Positions 40,408 through 48,997 of a stretch of 64,000 bases of DNA are shown piece by piece. The translations under genes were made by a program, and so were the position numbers. The stretch's first letter is position 1. Every line of letters starts with the position of its first letter. This DNA is from Plantactinospora endophytica (GTDB lineage: Bacteria > Actinomycetota > Actinomycetes > Mycobacteriales > Micromonosporaceae): contig NZ_BONW01000001.1 in assembly GCF_016862915.1 (NCBI RefSeq), forward strand, positions 496,001 through 560,000. The letters run 5' to 3'. Under the pieces are notes generated by a model. That model was not told the DNA's origin, searched no databases, and was given only the letters and a program-made list of their open reading frames with translations.

Positions 40408-41736
40408 GTGACGGACGGCTGGAACTGGCGCCAGCCCGATGGGACCGCGACGCCGGGGAATCCCCCGCCGTCGACGCCCCCGACAGTCGGCGCTCCGGCG
40501 GCGTCCGGGTCGGCCGCCGACCCGGGATCGTCCCCGTGGTGGTCCGACGCGCTGCACGACCCCTGGCGGAACCCGGCGACTCCGGTGGCCGTGGTAGTGC
40601 AGGCGTCGCCGGTCGCGGGCGTGGGCGCCGCGCCGGAGCCGGTCTCCGACCCGGACGCGCCCGGGCGCCGCGGACTGACCCCGGTCTTCCTGGTCTCGCT
40701 GATCACCGCGCTGCTGGCCGGCGCGCTGGGAGGCTCGCTCGGCTACGCCTTCGCGGTGCGCGGCGGTGCCGGCGGTACGACCGCGCTCGGCTCGACCGCC
40801 GGGGAACCGCCGGCCACCGCCCGGCGTCCACCCGACTCGCTGGCCGGGGTCGCCGAGCGGCTGCTGCCGAGCGTCGTCACGGTACGGGTCAGCGGCAACG
40901 GCGGGATCGGTCTCGGCTCCGGGTTCGTGGTGACCCAGGACGGCTACGTGATCACCAACGACCACGTGGTCGGAGTCGGCGCCGACACCGCGACGGTGGT
41001 CTTCAACGACGGGTCCACCGCGCCGGCCGAGGTGGTCGGAAAGGACCCCGAGGCGGACATCGCCGTGATTAAGGTGTCCCGGACCGGCCTCAAGCCGGTG
41101 GAGTTCGGCGACTCCGACACGGTGGCGGTCGGCGACCCGGTGCTCGCCTTCGGTACCCCGCTGTCGCTGGCCAACACCGTCACCGCCGGCATCGTCAGCG
41201 CGCTGGACCGGACGTTCCGGCAGGGCGAGGCGGGCGGGCAGGTGCGCTACTACGCCGCGATCCAGACCGACGCCGCCGTGAACCGGGGGAACTCCGGTGG
41301 ACCGCTGGTCGACGGCGGTGGGCGGGTGATCGGGGTGAACTCGGTGATCCAAACGCCGGCCGCCGACGAGGAGACCGCCGGCAACGTCGGGCTGGCCTTC
41401 GCGATTCCGATCAACCAGGCGAAGCGCCTGGCCCAGGAGATCATCGACACCGGCAAGGCACGGCGGACGGTGATCGGCGCGACGGTCGGCGGGACCCGTT
41501 CCGGCGGGTCGGGCGGGGTGCGGATCTCGGCCGTCGAGCCGTCGGGTCCGGCCGCCGCGGCCGGCTTGCAGGCCGGTGACGTGGTGCTTCGGCTGGACGG
41601 CCGGGCGCTGGAGGACCCGAGCGACCTGATCGCGCTGGTCCGCAAGTACGCGCCCGGCTCGGTGGTGAACGTCGAGTACCGGCGCGGGTCGGAACGGCAG
41701 GCCGCCTCGGTGACCCTGGCCGCCGACGCGAAGTGA
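40408..41736 (+). CDS. HtrA/DegP-like membrane serine protease
   Basis: A 442-residue S1C protease. A 90-residue cytoplasmic Pro-rich part precedes one membrane helix (about 93-116). The trypsin-like domain has the catalytic triad His186 (TNDHVV), Asp217 (DIAVIKV) and Ser296 (GNSGGPL), then a PDZ domain from about 355 (VEPSGPAAAAGLQAGDVVLRLDG). It probably degrades misfolded envelope proteins. GTG 40408 has GGGAGG eight bases upstream. Neighbouring tatB completes the conserved htrA-tatB order. Confidence 0.93.
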   Translation: MTDGWNWRQPDGTATPGNPPPSTPPTVGAPAASGSAADPGSSPWWSDALHDPWRNPATPVAVVVQASPVAGVGAAPEPVSDPDAPGRRGLTPVFLVSLITALLAGALGGSLGYAFAVRGGAGGTTALGSTAGEPPATARRPPDSLAGVAERLLPSVVTVRVSGNGGIGLGSGFVVTQDGYVITNDHVVGVGADTATVVFNDGSTAPAEVVGKDPEADIAVIKVSRTGLKPVEFGDSDTVAVGDPVLAFGTPLSLANTVTAGIVSALDRTFRQGEAGGQVRYYAAIQTDAAVNRGNSGGPLVDGGGRVIGVNSVIQTPAADEETAGNVGLAFAIPINQAKRLAQEIIDTGKARRTVIGATVGGTRSGGSGGVRISAVEPSGPAAAAGLQAGDVVLRLDGRALEDPSDLIALVRKYAPGSVVNVEYRRGSERQAASVTLAADAK

Positions 41737-41831
41737 CGTCGGTCGTGGGCGGGAAGTAGCTGGCGGCTCCCCCTCCCACCGGCCACCACGGCGTGCGTAC
41801 TCTTGCCGGGGACGGGGATGAGGAGGCCGCC

Positions 41832-42275
41832 GTGTTCGAGAACCTGAACTGGTGGGAGATCGGTGCGCTGCTGCTGGTGGCCCTGCTGATCTTCGGTGAC
41901 CGGCTGCCGAACGTGATCAGCGACGGCCTCCGGATGCTGCGCAACCTGCGGAACATGGCCCGCAACGCGACCGGCGACCTGAGCCGGGAGTTGGGCACCG
42001 ACATCCAGCTCGAGGACCTGCACCCGAAGGCGTTCATCCGCAAGCACCTGCTCAGCGAGGAAGACGAGCAGGCGATCCGCAAGCCGCTGGAGGGGACGTT
42101 CGAGAAGATCCGCTCCGACCTGACCGACGTACGCCGTGAGGTGGACGACGTCGCGGCGGCGGCGGATCTCCGTTCGTCGGGTACCTCCACGGCCGGCAAC
42201 ACCGGTTCGGCCCCGGCCAGCGGCAGCGAGGTGACGCCGGCCCAGCGCCGGGTCTTCGACGTCGACGCGACCTGA
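41832..42275 (+). CDS. tatB: Sec-independent translocase TatB-like protein
   Basis: A 147-residue TatA/B family protein. The short N-terminal membrane helix NWWEIGALLLVALLIFGD is followed by the amphipathic helix LPNVISDGLRMLRNLRN and a charged tail. Length and the extended acidic C-terminus fit TatB better than TatA. AGGAGG precedes GTG 41832 by five bases. It may help export the DUF1501 protein in this window. It converges on mrp. Confidence 0.9.
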   Translation: MFENLNWWEIGALLLVALLIFGDRLPNVISDGLRMLRNLRNMARNATGDLSRELGTDIQLEDLHPKAFIRKHLLSEEDEQAIRKPLEGTFEKIRSDLTDVRREVDDVAAAADLRSSGTSTAGNTGSAPASGSEVTPAQRRVFDVDAT

Positions 42276-42337
42276 CCCTCACGGACCGCCCGCACGCCGC
42301 CGCACTTCCGACCCGGCGGCCGGAGCGGCGTAGTCCG

Positions 42338-43540
42338 TCAGCGGCCGGAAGGGCGCAGCCCCAGCGGCTTGCCGAGCAGGGACTCCCGGCGGACCGCGAG
42401 CCGGTCGGCGACCGCGTTCAGCGCCTTGGCGGCGGGCGCCTCCGGCGCGGCGAGTACGACCGGATCACCGGCGTCGCCGGCCTCGCGTACCCGGGTATCC
42501 AGCGGTACCTGACCCAGCAGCGGCACCTGCGCGCCGATCACCCTGGTCAGCGACTCGGCGACCATCGCGCCGCCGCCCGAGCCGAAGACCTCCATCCGGG
42601 AGCCGTCCGGCAGGTCCAGCCACGACATGTTCTCGACGACCCCGACCAGCCGCTGGTGCGTCTGCAGGGCGATCCCGCCGGCCCGCTCGGCCACCTCGGC
42701 GGCGGCGGTCTGCGGCGTGGTCACCACCAGGATCTCCGCGTTCGGCAGCAGTTGGGCCAGCGAGATGGCCACGTCGCCGGTGCCCGGCGGCAGGTCCAGC
42801 AGCAGGACGTCCAGGTCGCCCCAGTACACGTCGGCGAGGAACTGCTGCAACGCGCGGTGCAGCATCGGCCCCCGCCACACCACCGCCGCGTTGCCGTCGG
42901 TGAACATGCCGATCGAGATCACCTTCACCCCGTGCGCCTGGGGCGGCATGATCATGTCTTCCACCCGGGTCGGCCGGCCGTCGACGCCGAGCATCCGGGG
43001 TACGGAATGGCCGTAGATGTCCGCGTCGACGACGCCCACCGAGAGGCCCTTGGCGGCGAGTGCGGCGGCCAGGTTGACCGTGACGCTCGACTTGCCGACG
43101 CCGCCCTTGCCGCTGGCCACGGCGTAGACCCGGGTCCGGGAGCCGGGCTGGGCGAACGGGATCACCGGCTCCTGGCTCGCCCCGCCGCCACGCAGCCGGG
43201 CCTGGAGCGCCTGCCGCTGCTCCGGACTCATCACCCCGAAGTCGATCGTGACACCGGTCACCCCGGGCACCGCCGAGACCGCAGCCGTGATGTCGGTCCG
43301 CAGCTTGTCCCGCAACGGGCAGCCGGCAACCGTGAGCAGCAGCTCCACCCGTACCGTGCCGTCCTCGGCGAGTACGGCGGAGCGCACCATGCCGAGTTCG
43401 GTGATCGGCCGGCGGATCTCCGGGTCGTCGACGGTGGCGAGCGCGGCGTGCACCGCCTCCTCGACGGCGTTCGTGGGCCCGACGGCGGAGTCGGTGCCGG
43501 AGGCGGCGGCCTCCTGGCCGGGAACGGCGGGAGCAGACAT
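42338..43540 (-). CDS. mrp: Mrp/NBP35-family iron-sulfur carrier ATPase
   Basis: A 400-residue P-loop ATPase that binds and transfers Fe-S clusters. An N-terminal MIP18 (DUF59) domain covers about 20-110; the ATPase has the deviant Walker A AVASGKGGVGKSSVTVNLA near 140-158, VDADIYGHSVPRMLG, LLLDLPPGTGD and VVTTPQ. TAGCAT at 43548-43553 (minus strand) ends seven bases before ATG 43540 and there is no ribosome site, so the transcript is probably leaderless; upstream in-frame starts are rejected. Note that the typical CxxC pair is not obvious (ENMSWLDLPDG where others have CPxC). Confidence 0.9.
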   Translation of the reverse strand: MSAPAVPGQEAAASGTDSAVGPTNAVEEAVHAALATVDDPEIRRPITELGMVRSAVLAEDGTVRVELLLTVAGCPLRDKLRTDITAAVSAVPGVTGVTIDFGVMSPEQRQALQARLRGGGASQEPVIPFAQPGSRTRVYAVASGKGGVGKSSVTVNLAAALAAKGLSVGVVDADIYGHSVPRMLGVDGRPTRVEDMIMPPQAHGVKVISIGMFTDGNAAVVWRGPMLHRALQQFLADVYWGDLDVLLLDLPPGTGDVAISLAQLLPNAEILVVTTPQTAAAEVAERAGGIALQTHQRLVGVVENMSWLDLPDGSRMEVFGSGGGAMVAESLTRVIGAQVPLLGQVPLDTRVREAGDAGDPVVLAAPEAPAAKALNAVADRLAVRRESLLGKPLGLRPSGR

Positions 43541-43926
43541 GTTCGCCATGCTACGTCGCCGGGCGGCCCGACCGACCGGCCGCACCTGGACAGACGGGTA
43601 CGAAGAGTAACCGGCACGATTCAGCACGGCGTGGGCGGCAAGTCGGGCGTTCAGCCATGGGTGGGGAAATTGGCGATTTGGCGGTAGACGCCGTACCCGC
43701 CGGGGTGCGACGATCGTTGAAGCTCGCCGCGCGCCTAGCCCCTTGAGGCGCGCGGCGCTTTTTCGGGCCGCTGCCGGCAACCCTTCCGCCTGTCGGATCG
43801 CCTTCCACCCGTCGGATCGCCACTCCGCTTGGCGCCGCTGTCCGGACAGGTCACCTCGACGCCGCCGACGCGCCCCCGACCGATGTCACCGGCGCGTCCC
43901 GGACCGGCGCCGCCGACGTACTCCGG
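43541..43926. other. Intergenic region with a possible small RNA
   Basis: About 385 bases upstream of mrp. It holds an intrinsic terminator on the plus strand (43725-43763) without an assigned plus-strand gene. A 29-codon frame from ATG 43654 ends within the terminator loop but lacks a ribosome site. A short non-coding RNA is possible. Confidence 0.4.
43725..43763 (+). terminator. Intrinsic terminator with T tract, no assigned gene
   Basis: CGCCGCGCGCCT (43725-43736) pairs perfectly with AGGCGCGCGGCG (43746-43757) over a 9-base loop and is followed by CTTTTT. This is the clearest Rho-independent terminator in the window and faces plus-strand transcription. Confidence 0.85.
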
Positions 43927-44439
43927 TCAGCGCCGCCGGACCCGGTGCAGCCGGAACGGCCGGCGGGTCTTGCGGACCGCCGTGGTCTCGCGCGGCGGAG
44001 CGGCGAGCGAGTCGTCCGGCAGGGACTCTCCGGCGGCCAGCGGCGCGCCGGCGGGTGCCAGTCGGCTGAGCGCGCAGCCGGCCGTCCAGCGTTCGGCCAG
44101 CTCCGCCGGACTGCCGGAGGCGTTCAGCCGCTTGGCGGCCACCTGCGGGGCGACCGTCGCCCACTGCTCGCTGTCCGGCGCGATCCGGGTCACCTCGGCC
44201 GGCCAGGTGACGATCCGTCCGCCGTGGTCGCCGCGCAGGGTCACCGTCGCCGTGCCGGCCTCCGCCAGCCCCGGCGCGGACTGCTCGCCGGGACCGCTCA
44301 CGACGTAGAGGCCGCCGTCCAGCGGCACGCACCAGAGCGCGACCGGGGGACGGTCGCCGACCGCGACCCACGCCACGGCGGCCTTCTTCACCGCCTCCGC
44401 CACCAGCGGCGGGACCGGGACCTCCTGCTCGTCCGTCAC
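43927..44439 (-). CDS. PNPOx-like (pyridoxamine oxidase fold) hypothetical protein
   Basis: A 170-residue protein with a split-barrel flavin-type pattern: VAWVAVGDRPPVALWCVPLDGGLYVVSG, then TATVTLRGDHGGRIVTWPAEVTRI. The last 60 residues are basic and Pro/Ala-rich. The start is taken as GTG 44439 because it overlaps the stop of the upstream HAD gene in GTGA; ATG 44448 is the alternative. Cofactor binding cannot be confirmed. Confidence 0.6.
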   Translation of the reverse strand: MTDEQEVPVPPLVAEAVKKAAVAWVAVGDRPPVALWCVPLDGGLYVVSGPGEQSAPGLAEAGTATVTLRGDHGGRIVTWPAEVTRIAPDSEQWATVAPQVAAKRLNASGSPAELAERWTAGCALSRLAPAGAPLAAGESLPDDSLAAPPRETTAVRKTRRPFRLHRVRRR

Positions 44440-45344
44440 ACCCCGCATCCTGCCCCACCCGGGACCGGCACGAAACCCGCCGGCGCCGACCCGGGCCGGC
44501 CCGTCCCGGGTACGTCGAGCAGCCCGGGTACCTCGGCCAGCGAGGTGAGGGCCGGACCGGTCCAGCCGTCGTCACGGTTGAACACGAGGTGGCCGTCGAG
44601 GTCGGCGCCGGCCAGCCGGACCGCCGTCATCCCGGTCCGGGCGGCGCCGGTGAGCTCCTGGCTGCCGCCGTCGCCCACGTAGAGGCAGTCCGCGGGGGCG
44701 ACGCCGAGCCGGTGACAGGCGGCCAGGTACATCGCCGGATCGGGTTTGCAGCGGCCCTCCTGCACCGAGAGGACCCGTACGTCGAGCAGCGGCGCGACCG
44801 GTAGTTGCGGCAGGAACTCGGGCAGTTCGTGGGTGCAGTCGCTGACCAGCGCGGTCCGGGCGCCGCGGCGCCGTACGGCGTGCAGCACCGTTACCGCCTC
44901 GGGGCGGAGTCGGGTGTCGGCGCGTACCGCCTCGATCCGGGCGGCGACGGCGGCCCGCAGGTCGGCGGGGGAGGGTCGGACGCCGGTCTGCTCGCAGATC
45001 CAGCGCATGGTGGCGGTGGCGTCGCCGAGTGCTCCGGTGGCGCGCAGGTAGAACGACCTGTCGAGCACCTCCACCAGGGCCTCCACCGGGCAGCCGAGCA
45101 GTGCGGCGACCGTCGCGTGCCGCCTGCCCCGCCGGGTGGCCCGGGTGAGCGTGCCGAAGAAGTCGAAGAGCACCGCCTGGTACGCGGGTGGTCGTCCCCG
45201 GTCCCGGCCCGGCCGGTCGGATCCGCTGTCGAGGTCGGGGGCCGGGCGGACGTCCGGGTGCGTGTCGACCTCGGCGGGGTGCGGCGGTCGGGGGTCGGGG
45301 GCGGTACGTAGGTCGGTCGGGGAGGGGAACCGGTATGTGGGCAT
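44436..45344 (-). CDS. HAD-superfamily hydrolase-like protein
   Basis: A 302-residue protein. After about 55 low-complexity residues the HAD core begins with LFDFFGTLTRATRRG; the second Asp of the DxD motif is Phe, so phosphatase chemistry may be altered or absent. Motif II is LVSDCTHELP, motif III VQEGRCKPDP and motif IV YVGDGGSQELTGA. ATG 45344 has GGAGG 10 bases upstream; the Pro-rich N-terminus could mean a later start. Co-translated with the PNPOx-like gene downstream. Confidence 0.78.
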   Translation of the reverse strand: MPTYRFPSPTDLRTAPDPRPPHPAEVDTHPDVRPAPDLDSGSDRPGRDRGRPPAYQAVLFDFFGTLTRATRRGRRHATVAALLGCPVEALVEVLDRSFYLRATGALGDATATMRWICEQTGVRPSPADLRAAVAARIEAVRADTRLRPEAVTVLHAVRRRGARTALVSDCTHELPEFLPQLPVAPLLDVRVLSVQEGRCKPDPAMYLAACHRLGVAPADCLYVGDGGSQELTGAARTGMTAVRLAGADLDGHLVFNRDDGWTGPALTSLAEVPGLLDVPGTGRPGSAPAGFVPVPGGAGCGV

Positions 45345-45458
45345 GGGGGAGCAGCCTCCAGAACCGGATGAAGCACCGGATGAAGCCTGGTGCGATCGGA
45401 CGATCGTAACGACTTGTCGACCAGATGGTGGCCCGCAGTGACATGTGAGGATTTTTCC

Positions 45459-46538
45459 GTGCCAGCCGTACCGCCGCCCCGTACCCCGATCGACCCGTTG
45501 ACCGTCGGCGCGGTCGTGATCGCCATCACCGCGGTGTCGTCGTCGGCCCCGCTGATCGCGTTCGCCGCCGCACCCGCGCTGGCCATCGCCTTCTGGCGCA
45601 ACTTCCTCGCGCTCGGCGTCCTCGGACCGGTCGCGCTGCTCCGGCGCCGGGCCGAGTTCCGGGCACTGACCCGGGGCGCCGGCCGCCGGGACGCCGGCTA
45701 CTGCGTACTGGCCGGTCTCGCCCTCGCCGTGCACTTCGCCACCTGGATGCCGAGCGCACAGTTGACCTCGGTGGCCGCCGCCACCGCGCTGGTGGTCACC
45801 CAGCCGGTCTGGCAGGGGCTGATCGCGCTCGCCCAGGGGCGCCGGCTGTCCCCGCTCGCCTGGGTCGGCATCGGACTGGCGGTGGTCGGCGCGATCTGGG
45901 CGGTCGGTGCCGACTTCGGGGTCTCCGGCCGTGCCGTCGCCGGTGACCTGCTCGCGGTCGCCGGTGGCATGGCGGCGGCCGTCTACACCGCGCTCGGCGA
46001 GCGGGCCCGCAGCACGATCAGCACCGTCGGCTACACCACCATCTGCTACGCGGTCTGCGCGGCGGCGCTGCTGCTGGTCTGCCTCGTCGGAGGCGTACGG
46101 CTCGGCGGGTACGACGCCGCGACCTGGCTCGCCGTCCTCGGGCTGGTGGTGGGGGCACAACTGCTCGGCCACTCGATGTTCAACTACGCGCTGCGCCGGA
46201 TCTCGGCCACCACGATCAGTGTGCTCTTCCTGCTCGAAGCGCCCGGTGCCGCGCTGCTCGCCTGGGCCTGGCTGGGCCAGGTGCCCCGGACGGCCGCCCT
46301 GCCCGGCCTGGCCCTGCTGCTCGCCGGAGTCGCCGTGGTACTGCACGGCGAGGCGCGGGCCGCCCGCCGGGTCGGCGCGGCAGCCGATCCGGAGCCGCTA
46401 CCCGCCCCACCGGAGGCGGGTCCACTGCCGGGAACCGGTGCACCCCGGTACGCCGATCCGGAGACCGGTGCACCCGGGTACTCCGACCCGGTGCGGGACG
46501 CCGGGCCGGGCCTCGGAGGTCCGCAACGAAACGGTTGA
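45459..46538 (+). CDS. EamA-family transporter (DMT superfamily)
   Basis: A 359-residue membrane protein with ten predicted helices in two EamA repeats, the second containing GHSMFNYALRRISATTISVLF, typical of drug/metabolite exporters. The C-terminal 50 residues are a hydrophilic Pro/Gly tail with two similar APxYxDPE/SDP segments. GTG 45459 is chosen for GAGG eight bases upstream. The substrate is unknown. Confidence 0.85.
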   Translation: MPAVPPPRTPIDPLTVGAVVIAITAVSSSAPLIAFAAAPALAIAFWRNFLALGVLGPVALLRRRAEFRALTRGAGRRDAGYCVLAGLALAVHFATWMPSAQLTSVAAATALVVTQPVWQGLIALAQGRRLSPLAWVGIGLAVVGAIWAVGADFGVSGRAVAGDLLAVAGGMAAAVYTALGERARSTISTVGYTTICYAVCAAALLLVCLVGGVRLGGYDAATWLAVLGLVVGAQLLGHSMFNYALRRISATTISVLFLLEAPGAALLAWAWLGQVPRTAALPGLALLLAGVAVVLHGEARAARRVGAAADPEPLPAPPEAGPLPGTGAPRYADPETGAPGYSDPVRDAGPGLGGPQRNG

Positions 46539-46541
46539 GTC

Positions 46542-47045
46542 GTGCGCCATAGCAGTGTGGTGGTGCAGACGTCGGCTCCTGCGGAACCGACCTTCGACGC
46601 GGTGTACGCCGCACAGTACGACCCGCTGGTCCGGCTGGCGTACGTGACCACCGGCAGCCGGCCGGCCGCCGAGGACCTGGTGCAGGAGGTCTTCGTCGAG
46701 TGGCTGCGCCGCCGCGACGACGTCCGGGAGCCGGTGCCGTACCTGCGCCGGGCGGTCGTCTCCCGGAGCACCTCGTGGCTGCGCCGACGGATCCTCGAAC
46801 GCCGGTACGGCGACACCGAGGCACCGCCGCCGGAGCAGTCGGCACCACCGGACGGCACCACCACCGCCGTACGGGCGGCGCTGGCCCGGCTCAAGCCACG
46901 GCAGCGCTCGGTGGTCTTCCTCCGCTACTACCTCGACCTTCCGGTCGACGAGATCGCCTCGGCGCTGGGCTGCCGGCCGGGGACCGTGAAGTCGCTGCTG
47001 CACCGCTCGCTCGCCGTCCTCCAGGAGCACCTCGATGACGACTGA
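46542..47045 (+). CDS. SigE-family ECF RNA polymerase sigma factor
   Basis: A 167-residue sigma-70 factor of the actinobacterial SigE (ECF) family. Region 2 is DPLVRLAYVTTGSRPAAEDLVQEVFVEWLRR and region 4 LKPRQRSVVFLRYYLDLPVDEIASALGCRPGTVKSLLHR. It starts four bases after the EamA stop and overlaps the next gene by 11 bases. The next gene is a membrane protein with an N-terminal cytoplasmic tail, a plausible regulator of this factor. Confidence 0.92.
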   Translation: MRHSSVVVQTSAPAEPTFDAVYAAQYDPLVRLAYVTTGSRPAAEDLVQEVFVEWLRRRDDVREPVPYLRRAVVSRSTSWLRRRILERRYGDTEAPPPEQSAPPDGTTTAVRAALARLKPRQRSVVFLRYYLDLPVDEIASALGCRPGTVKSLLHRSLAVLQEHLDDD

Positions 47046-48456
47046 CCTGGACCGCCGGATCATCGCCGGATTGCGGGGCGTGGCCGACGAACCGCTGGTG
47101 GTGCCGCCGCCGGCCGAGCGGTTACGCGCCCGCGCGGCCCGCTCGGGTACCCGCGTTCCGGCCGCCTGGCGACGCCCGGTGCTCGCCGCCGTGGCCGTAC
47201 TCGTGCTGCTCGCCGGGGTCGCGCTGGCCCCGGCTCTCCGGCCGGGTGGCGGCTCGGCGCCGGCCGGGCTGCCCGACGCGCCGACACTGCCGGCGCGGTT
47301 CGCCGGGATGTCGCTGCTGACCGCGCCGGTGTCGAAGGATCCGCCCGGTCCGGCGGTGGCCCTCTACCGGCAGGGCACGCTCGGCACCCGGGTCGGCACC
47401 AGCCAGGTGCTGGTACTCGGTGTCGACGGGCGGACGTACCGCCGGCTGGACCTGGCCGAGCGGCGCGGCGCGGAGGAGGCGGACGGGGAGTGGAGTGCCG
47501 CGTCTGCCCTGCTCAGCCCGGACGGCAGCCAGGTGGTGGTCGCCGACGACCATCGGGTGAGCGGCCGGGTCGAGATCGTCGACCTGCGGACCGGCCGGGT
47601 ACGGGAGATAGCGTTCGACCCGCCCGCCATACTGTCGCCGCTGGCCTGGGCGCCGGACGGGTCCCGGGTGGTCTTCCGGCTGGAGCGGGGCCCCTTCGAC
47701 AGCCGCTGGCAGGGCTACCGGCTGGCCGTACTCGACGTGCCGGCTGGCCGGCTCGGTGCGCTGGGCGAGTACACGTCGCCGGATTCGATGCTCGGGGCGG
47801 CGGTGTCGCCGGACGGCACCCTGCTGGCCGTGTCGTCCACGTCCGGGTCACCCACGTCCGGCCGCATCGACCTGCTGGACTTCACCGGCGCGGTGCGCCG
47901 GACCCTGGCCCTGCCGGAGGGCTACCACCTGACCGGCGTCAACGCCTGGTCGCCGGACGGCCGGCTGCTGGTGGTGCAGCACCTCGGCGCCGTGAGCGGC
48001 GGCTTCGCCTTCGTCGACCCGACCGGCGGGTCGGCCCCGGTGCCCGCGCCGCTGCCCGGGCTGCCGCACCCGGCCGAGCTGCTCGGTTGGTCCTCGCCGG
48101 ACACCCTGCTGGTCGGCATGCTGGACGGGGACTACGAGATCCGCCGGACCCCGGTGGACGGCAGTGCCGCCCGGACCGTCGCCACGATCTCGGACGGGCC
48201 GGGTGGACCGGCCCGGGTCAACCAGCTTCGACTCGCCGACGGCCTGCTGGCGGACCTGCGGGTGGTCGACGACCCCGGAGGTCCGGAGCGTGGGCCGCAG
48301 CCCTGGTGGTGGCGGGTCCTGGTCACCGTGGCCGTCGCGCTGCTCGGCTGGCTGGTCTTCCGGACGGTACGGCGACGGTCCGCGCGACGCCGCCGCCCAT
48401 CCGGGTCGCGGCCTGGCCCGTCCGGGGCGCCAAATCCTGACGTCGGCCAGCCCTGA
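47035..48456 (+). CDS. Membrane beta-propeller (TolB/WD40-like) protein, candidate sigma regulator
   Basis: A 473-residue protein. A 45-residue cytoplasmic N-terminus and one membrane helix (about 46-66) precede an extracytoplasmic beta-propeller with repeated blade motifs (LSPDGSQVVVADD, WAPDGSRVVFR, VSPDGTLLAVSS, WSPDGRLLVVQ), then a second helix near 425-442. It overlaps the sigma gene, and its topology resembles anti-sigma factors with sensor domains; the role is inferred. The stop codon lies inside a 16-base tandem repeat. Confidence 0.78.
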   Translation: MTTDLDRRIIAGLRGVADEPLVVPPPAERLRARAARSGTRVPAAWRRPVLAAVAVLVLLAGVALAPALRPGGGSAPAGLPDAPTLPARFAGMSLLTAPVSKDPPGPAVALYRQGTLGTRVGTSQVLVLGVDGRTYRRLDLAERRGAEEADGEWSAASALLSPDGSQVVVADDHRVSGRVEIVDLRTGRVREIAFDPPAILSPLAWAPDGSRVVFRLERGPFDSRWQGYRLAVLDVPAGRLGALGEYTSPDSMLGAAVSPDGTLLAVSSTSGSPTSGRIDLLDFTGAVRRTLALPEGYHLTGVNAWSPDGRLLVVQHLGAVSGGFAFVDPTGGSAPVPAPLPGLPHPAELLGWSSPDTLLVGMLDGDYEIRRTPVDGSAARTVATISDGPGGPARVNQLRLADGLLADLRVVDDPGGPERGPQPWWWRVLVTVAVALLGWLVFRTVRRRSARRRRPSGSRPGPSGAPNPDVGQP

Positions 48457-48500
48457 CGTCGGCCAGCCCTGACGTCGGCCAGCCGTGGCGTCGGCCAGCC
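48437..48500. repeat. 16-bp tandem repeat across the propeller gene stop codon
   Basis: Four units: CTGACGTCGGCCAGCC three times identically (48437-48484) and GTGGCGTCGGCCAGCC (48485-48500). The gene's TGA (48454-48456) is in the second unit. Because 16 is not a multiple of three, losing or gaining a unit would change the C-terminus. Confidence 0.95.
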
Positions 48501-48518
48501 CCGGCGTGCGGCCCGGGA

Positions 48519-48974
48519 TCAGCCGGTGTTCGCCGTGGTGGCGAAGAGCACGCCCATGAAGCCCAGGTAGGCGAGGAAGAGCAGCAGGCCGAGGGCGGCC
48601 ATCCCGAGCGAGACCCAGCCGAGTACGAGACCGGCGGTGGCGAAGCCGCTGCCCTCCTCACCACTTGCCTGGATCTCGGTACGCGCCTTCTTCGCCAGGT
48701 AGACCGCGACGCCGCCGAGCAGTTGGCAGCTGAACAGGGCGACGATCCCGGTGACCATGGACGCGATCGCCATACCGTTCGTCGGCCGGCGCACCACGTA
48801 GGGGTAGCCGGAGTAGCCGGGGTGGCCCGGCGTCCAGCCCGGCTGCGGCGCCTCGCCGGCCGGCCCCGGGTACTGCTGCCCCGGGTACTGCTGCCCCGGG
48901 TCGACGACCGGCTGGGCGACGACACCGGCGTCGCTGGTGGGTTCGGACGGGTTGCCGGCGGTGCCTGGGTTCAC
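48519..48974 (-). CDS. DUF4190 membrane protein (1)
   Basis: A 151-residue protein. A Pro/Gly/Gln/Tyr-rich N-terminal half (QQYPGQQYPGPAG) is followed by the DUF4190 two-helix membrane domain: NGMAIASMVTGIVALFSCQL near 66-85 and FATAGLVLGWVSLGMAALGL near 109-128. GTG start with GGAG upstream. First of three DUF4190 genes within 3 kb, two adjacent. Function unknown. Confidence 0.88.
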   Translation of the reverse strand: MNPGTAGNPSEPTSDAGVVAQPVVDPGQQYPGQQYPGPAGEAPQPGWTPGHPGYSGYPYVVRRPTNGMAIASMVTGIVALFSCQLLGGVAVYLAKKARTEIQASGEEGSGFATAGLVLGWVSLGMAALGLLLFLAYLGFMGVLFATTANTG

Positions 48975-48997
48975 GGCGTCTCCTACTGGTCGGGTGC

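Noticed and set aside
43640-43770. 6C RNA
   Set aside because: The terminator hairpin was considered as part of the actinobacterial 6C RNA, but the two C-rich hairpin loops that define it are not present.
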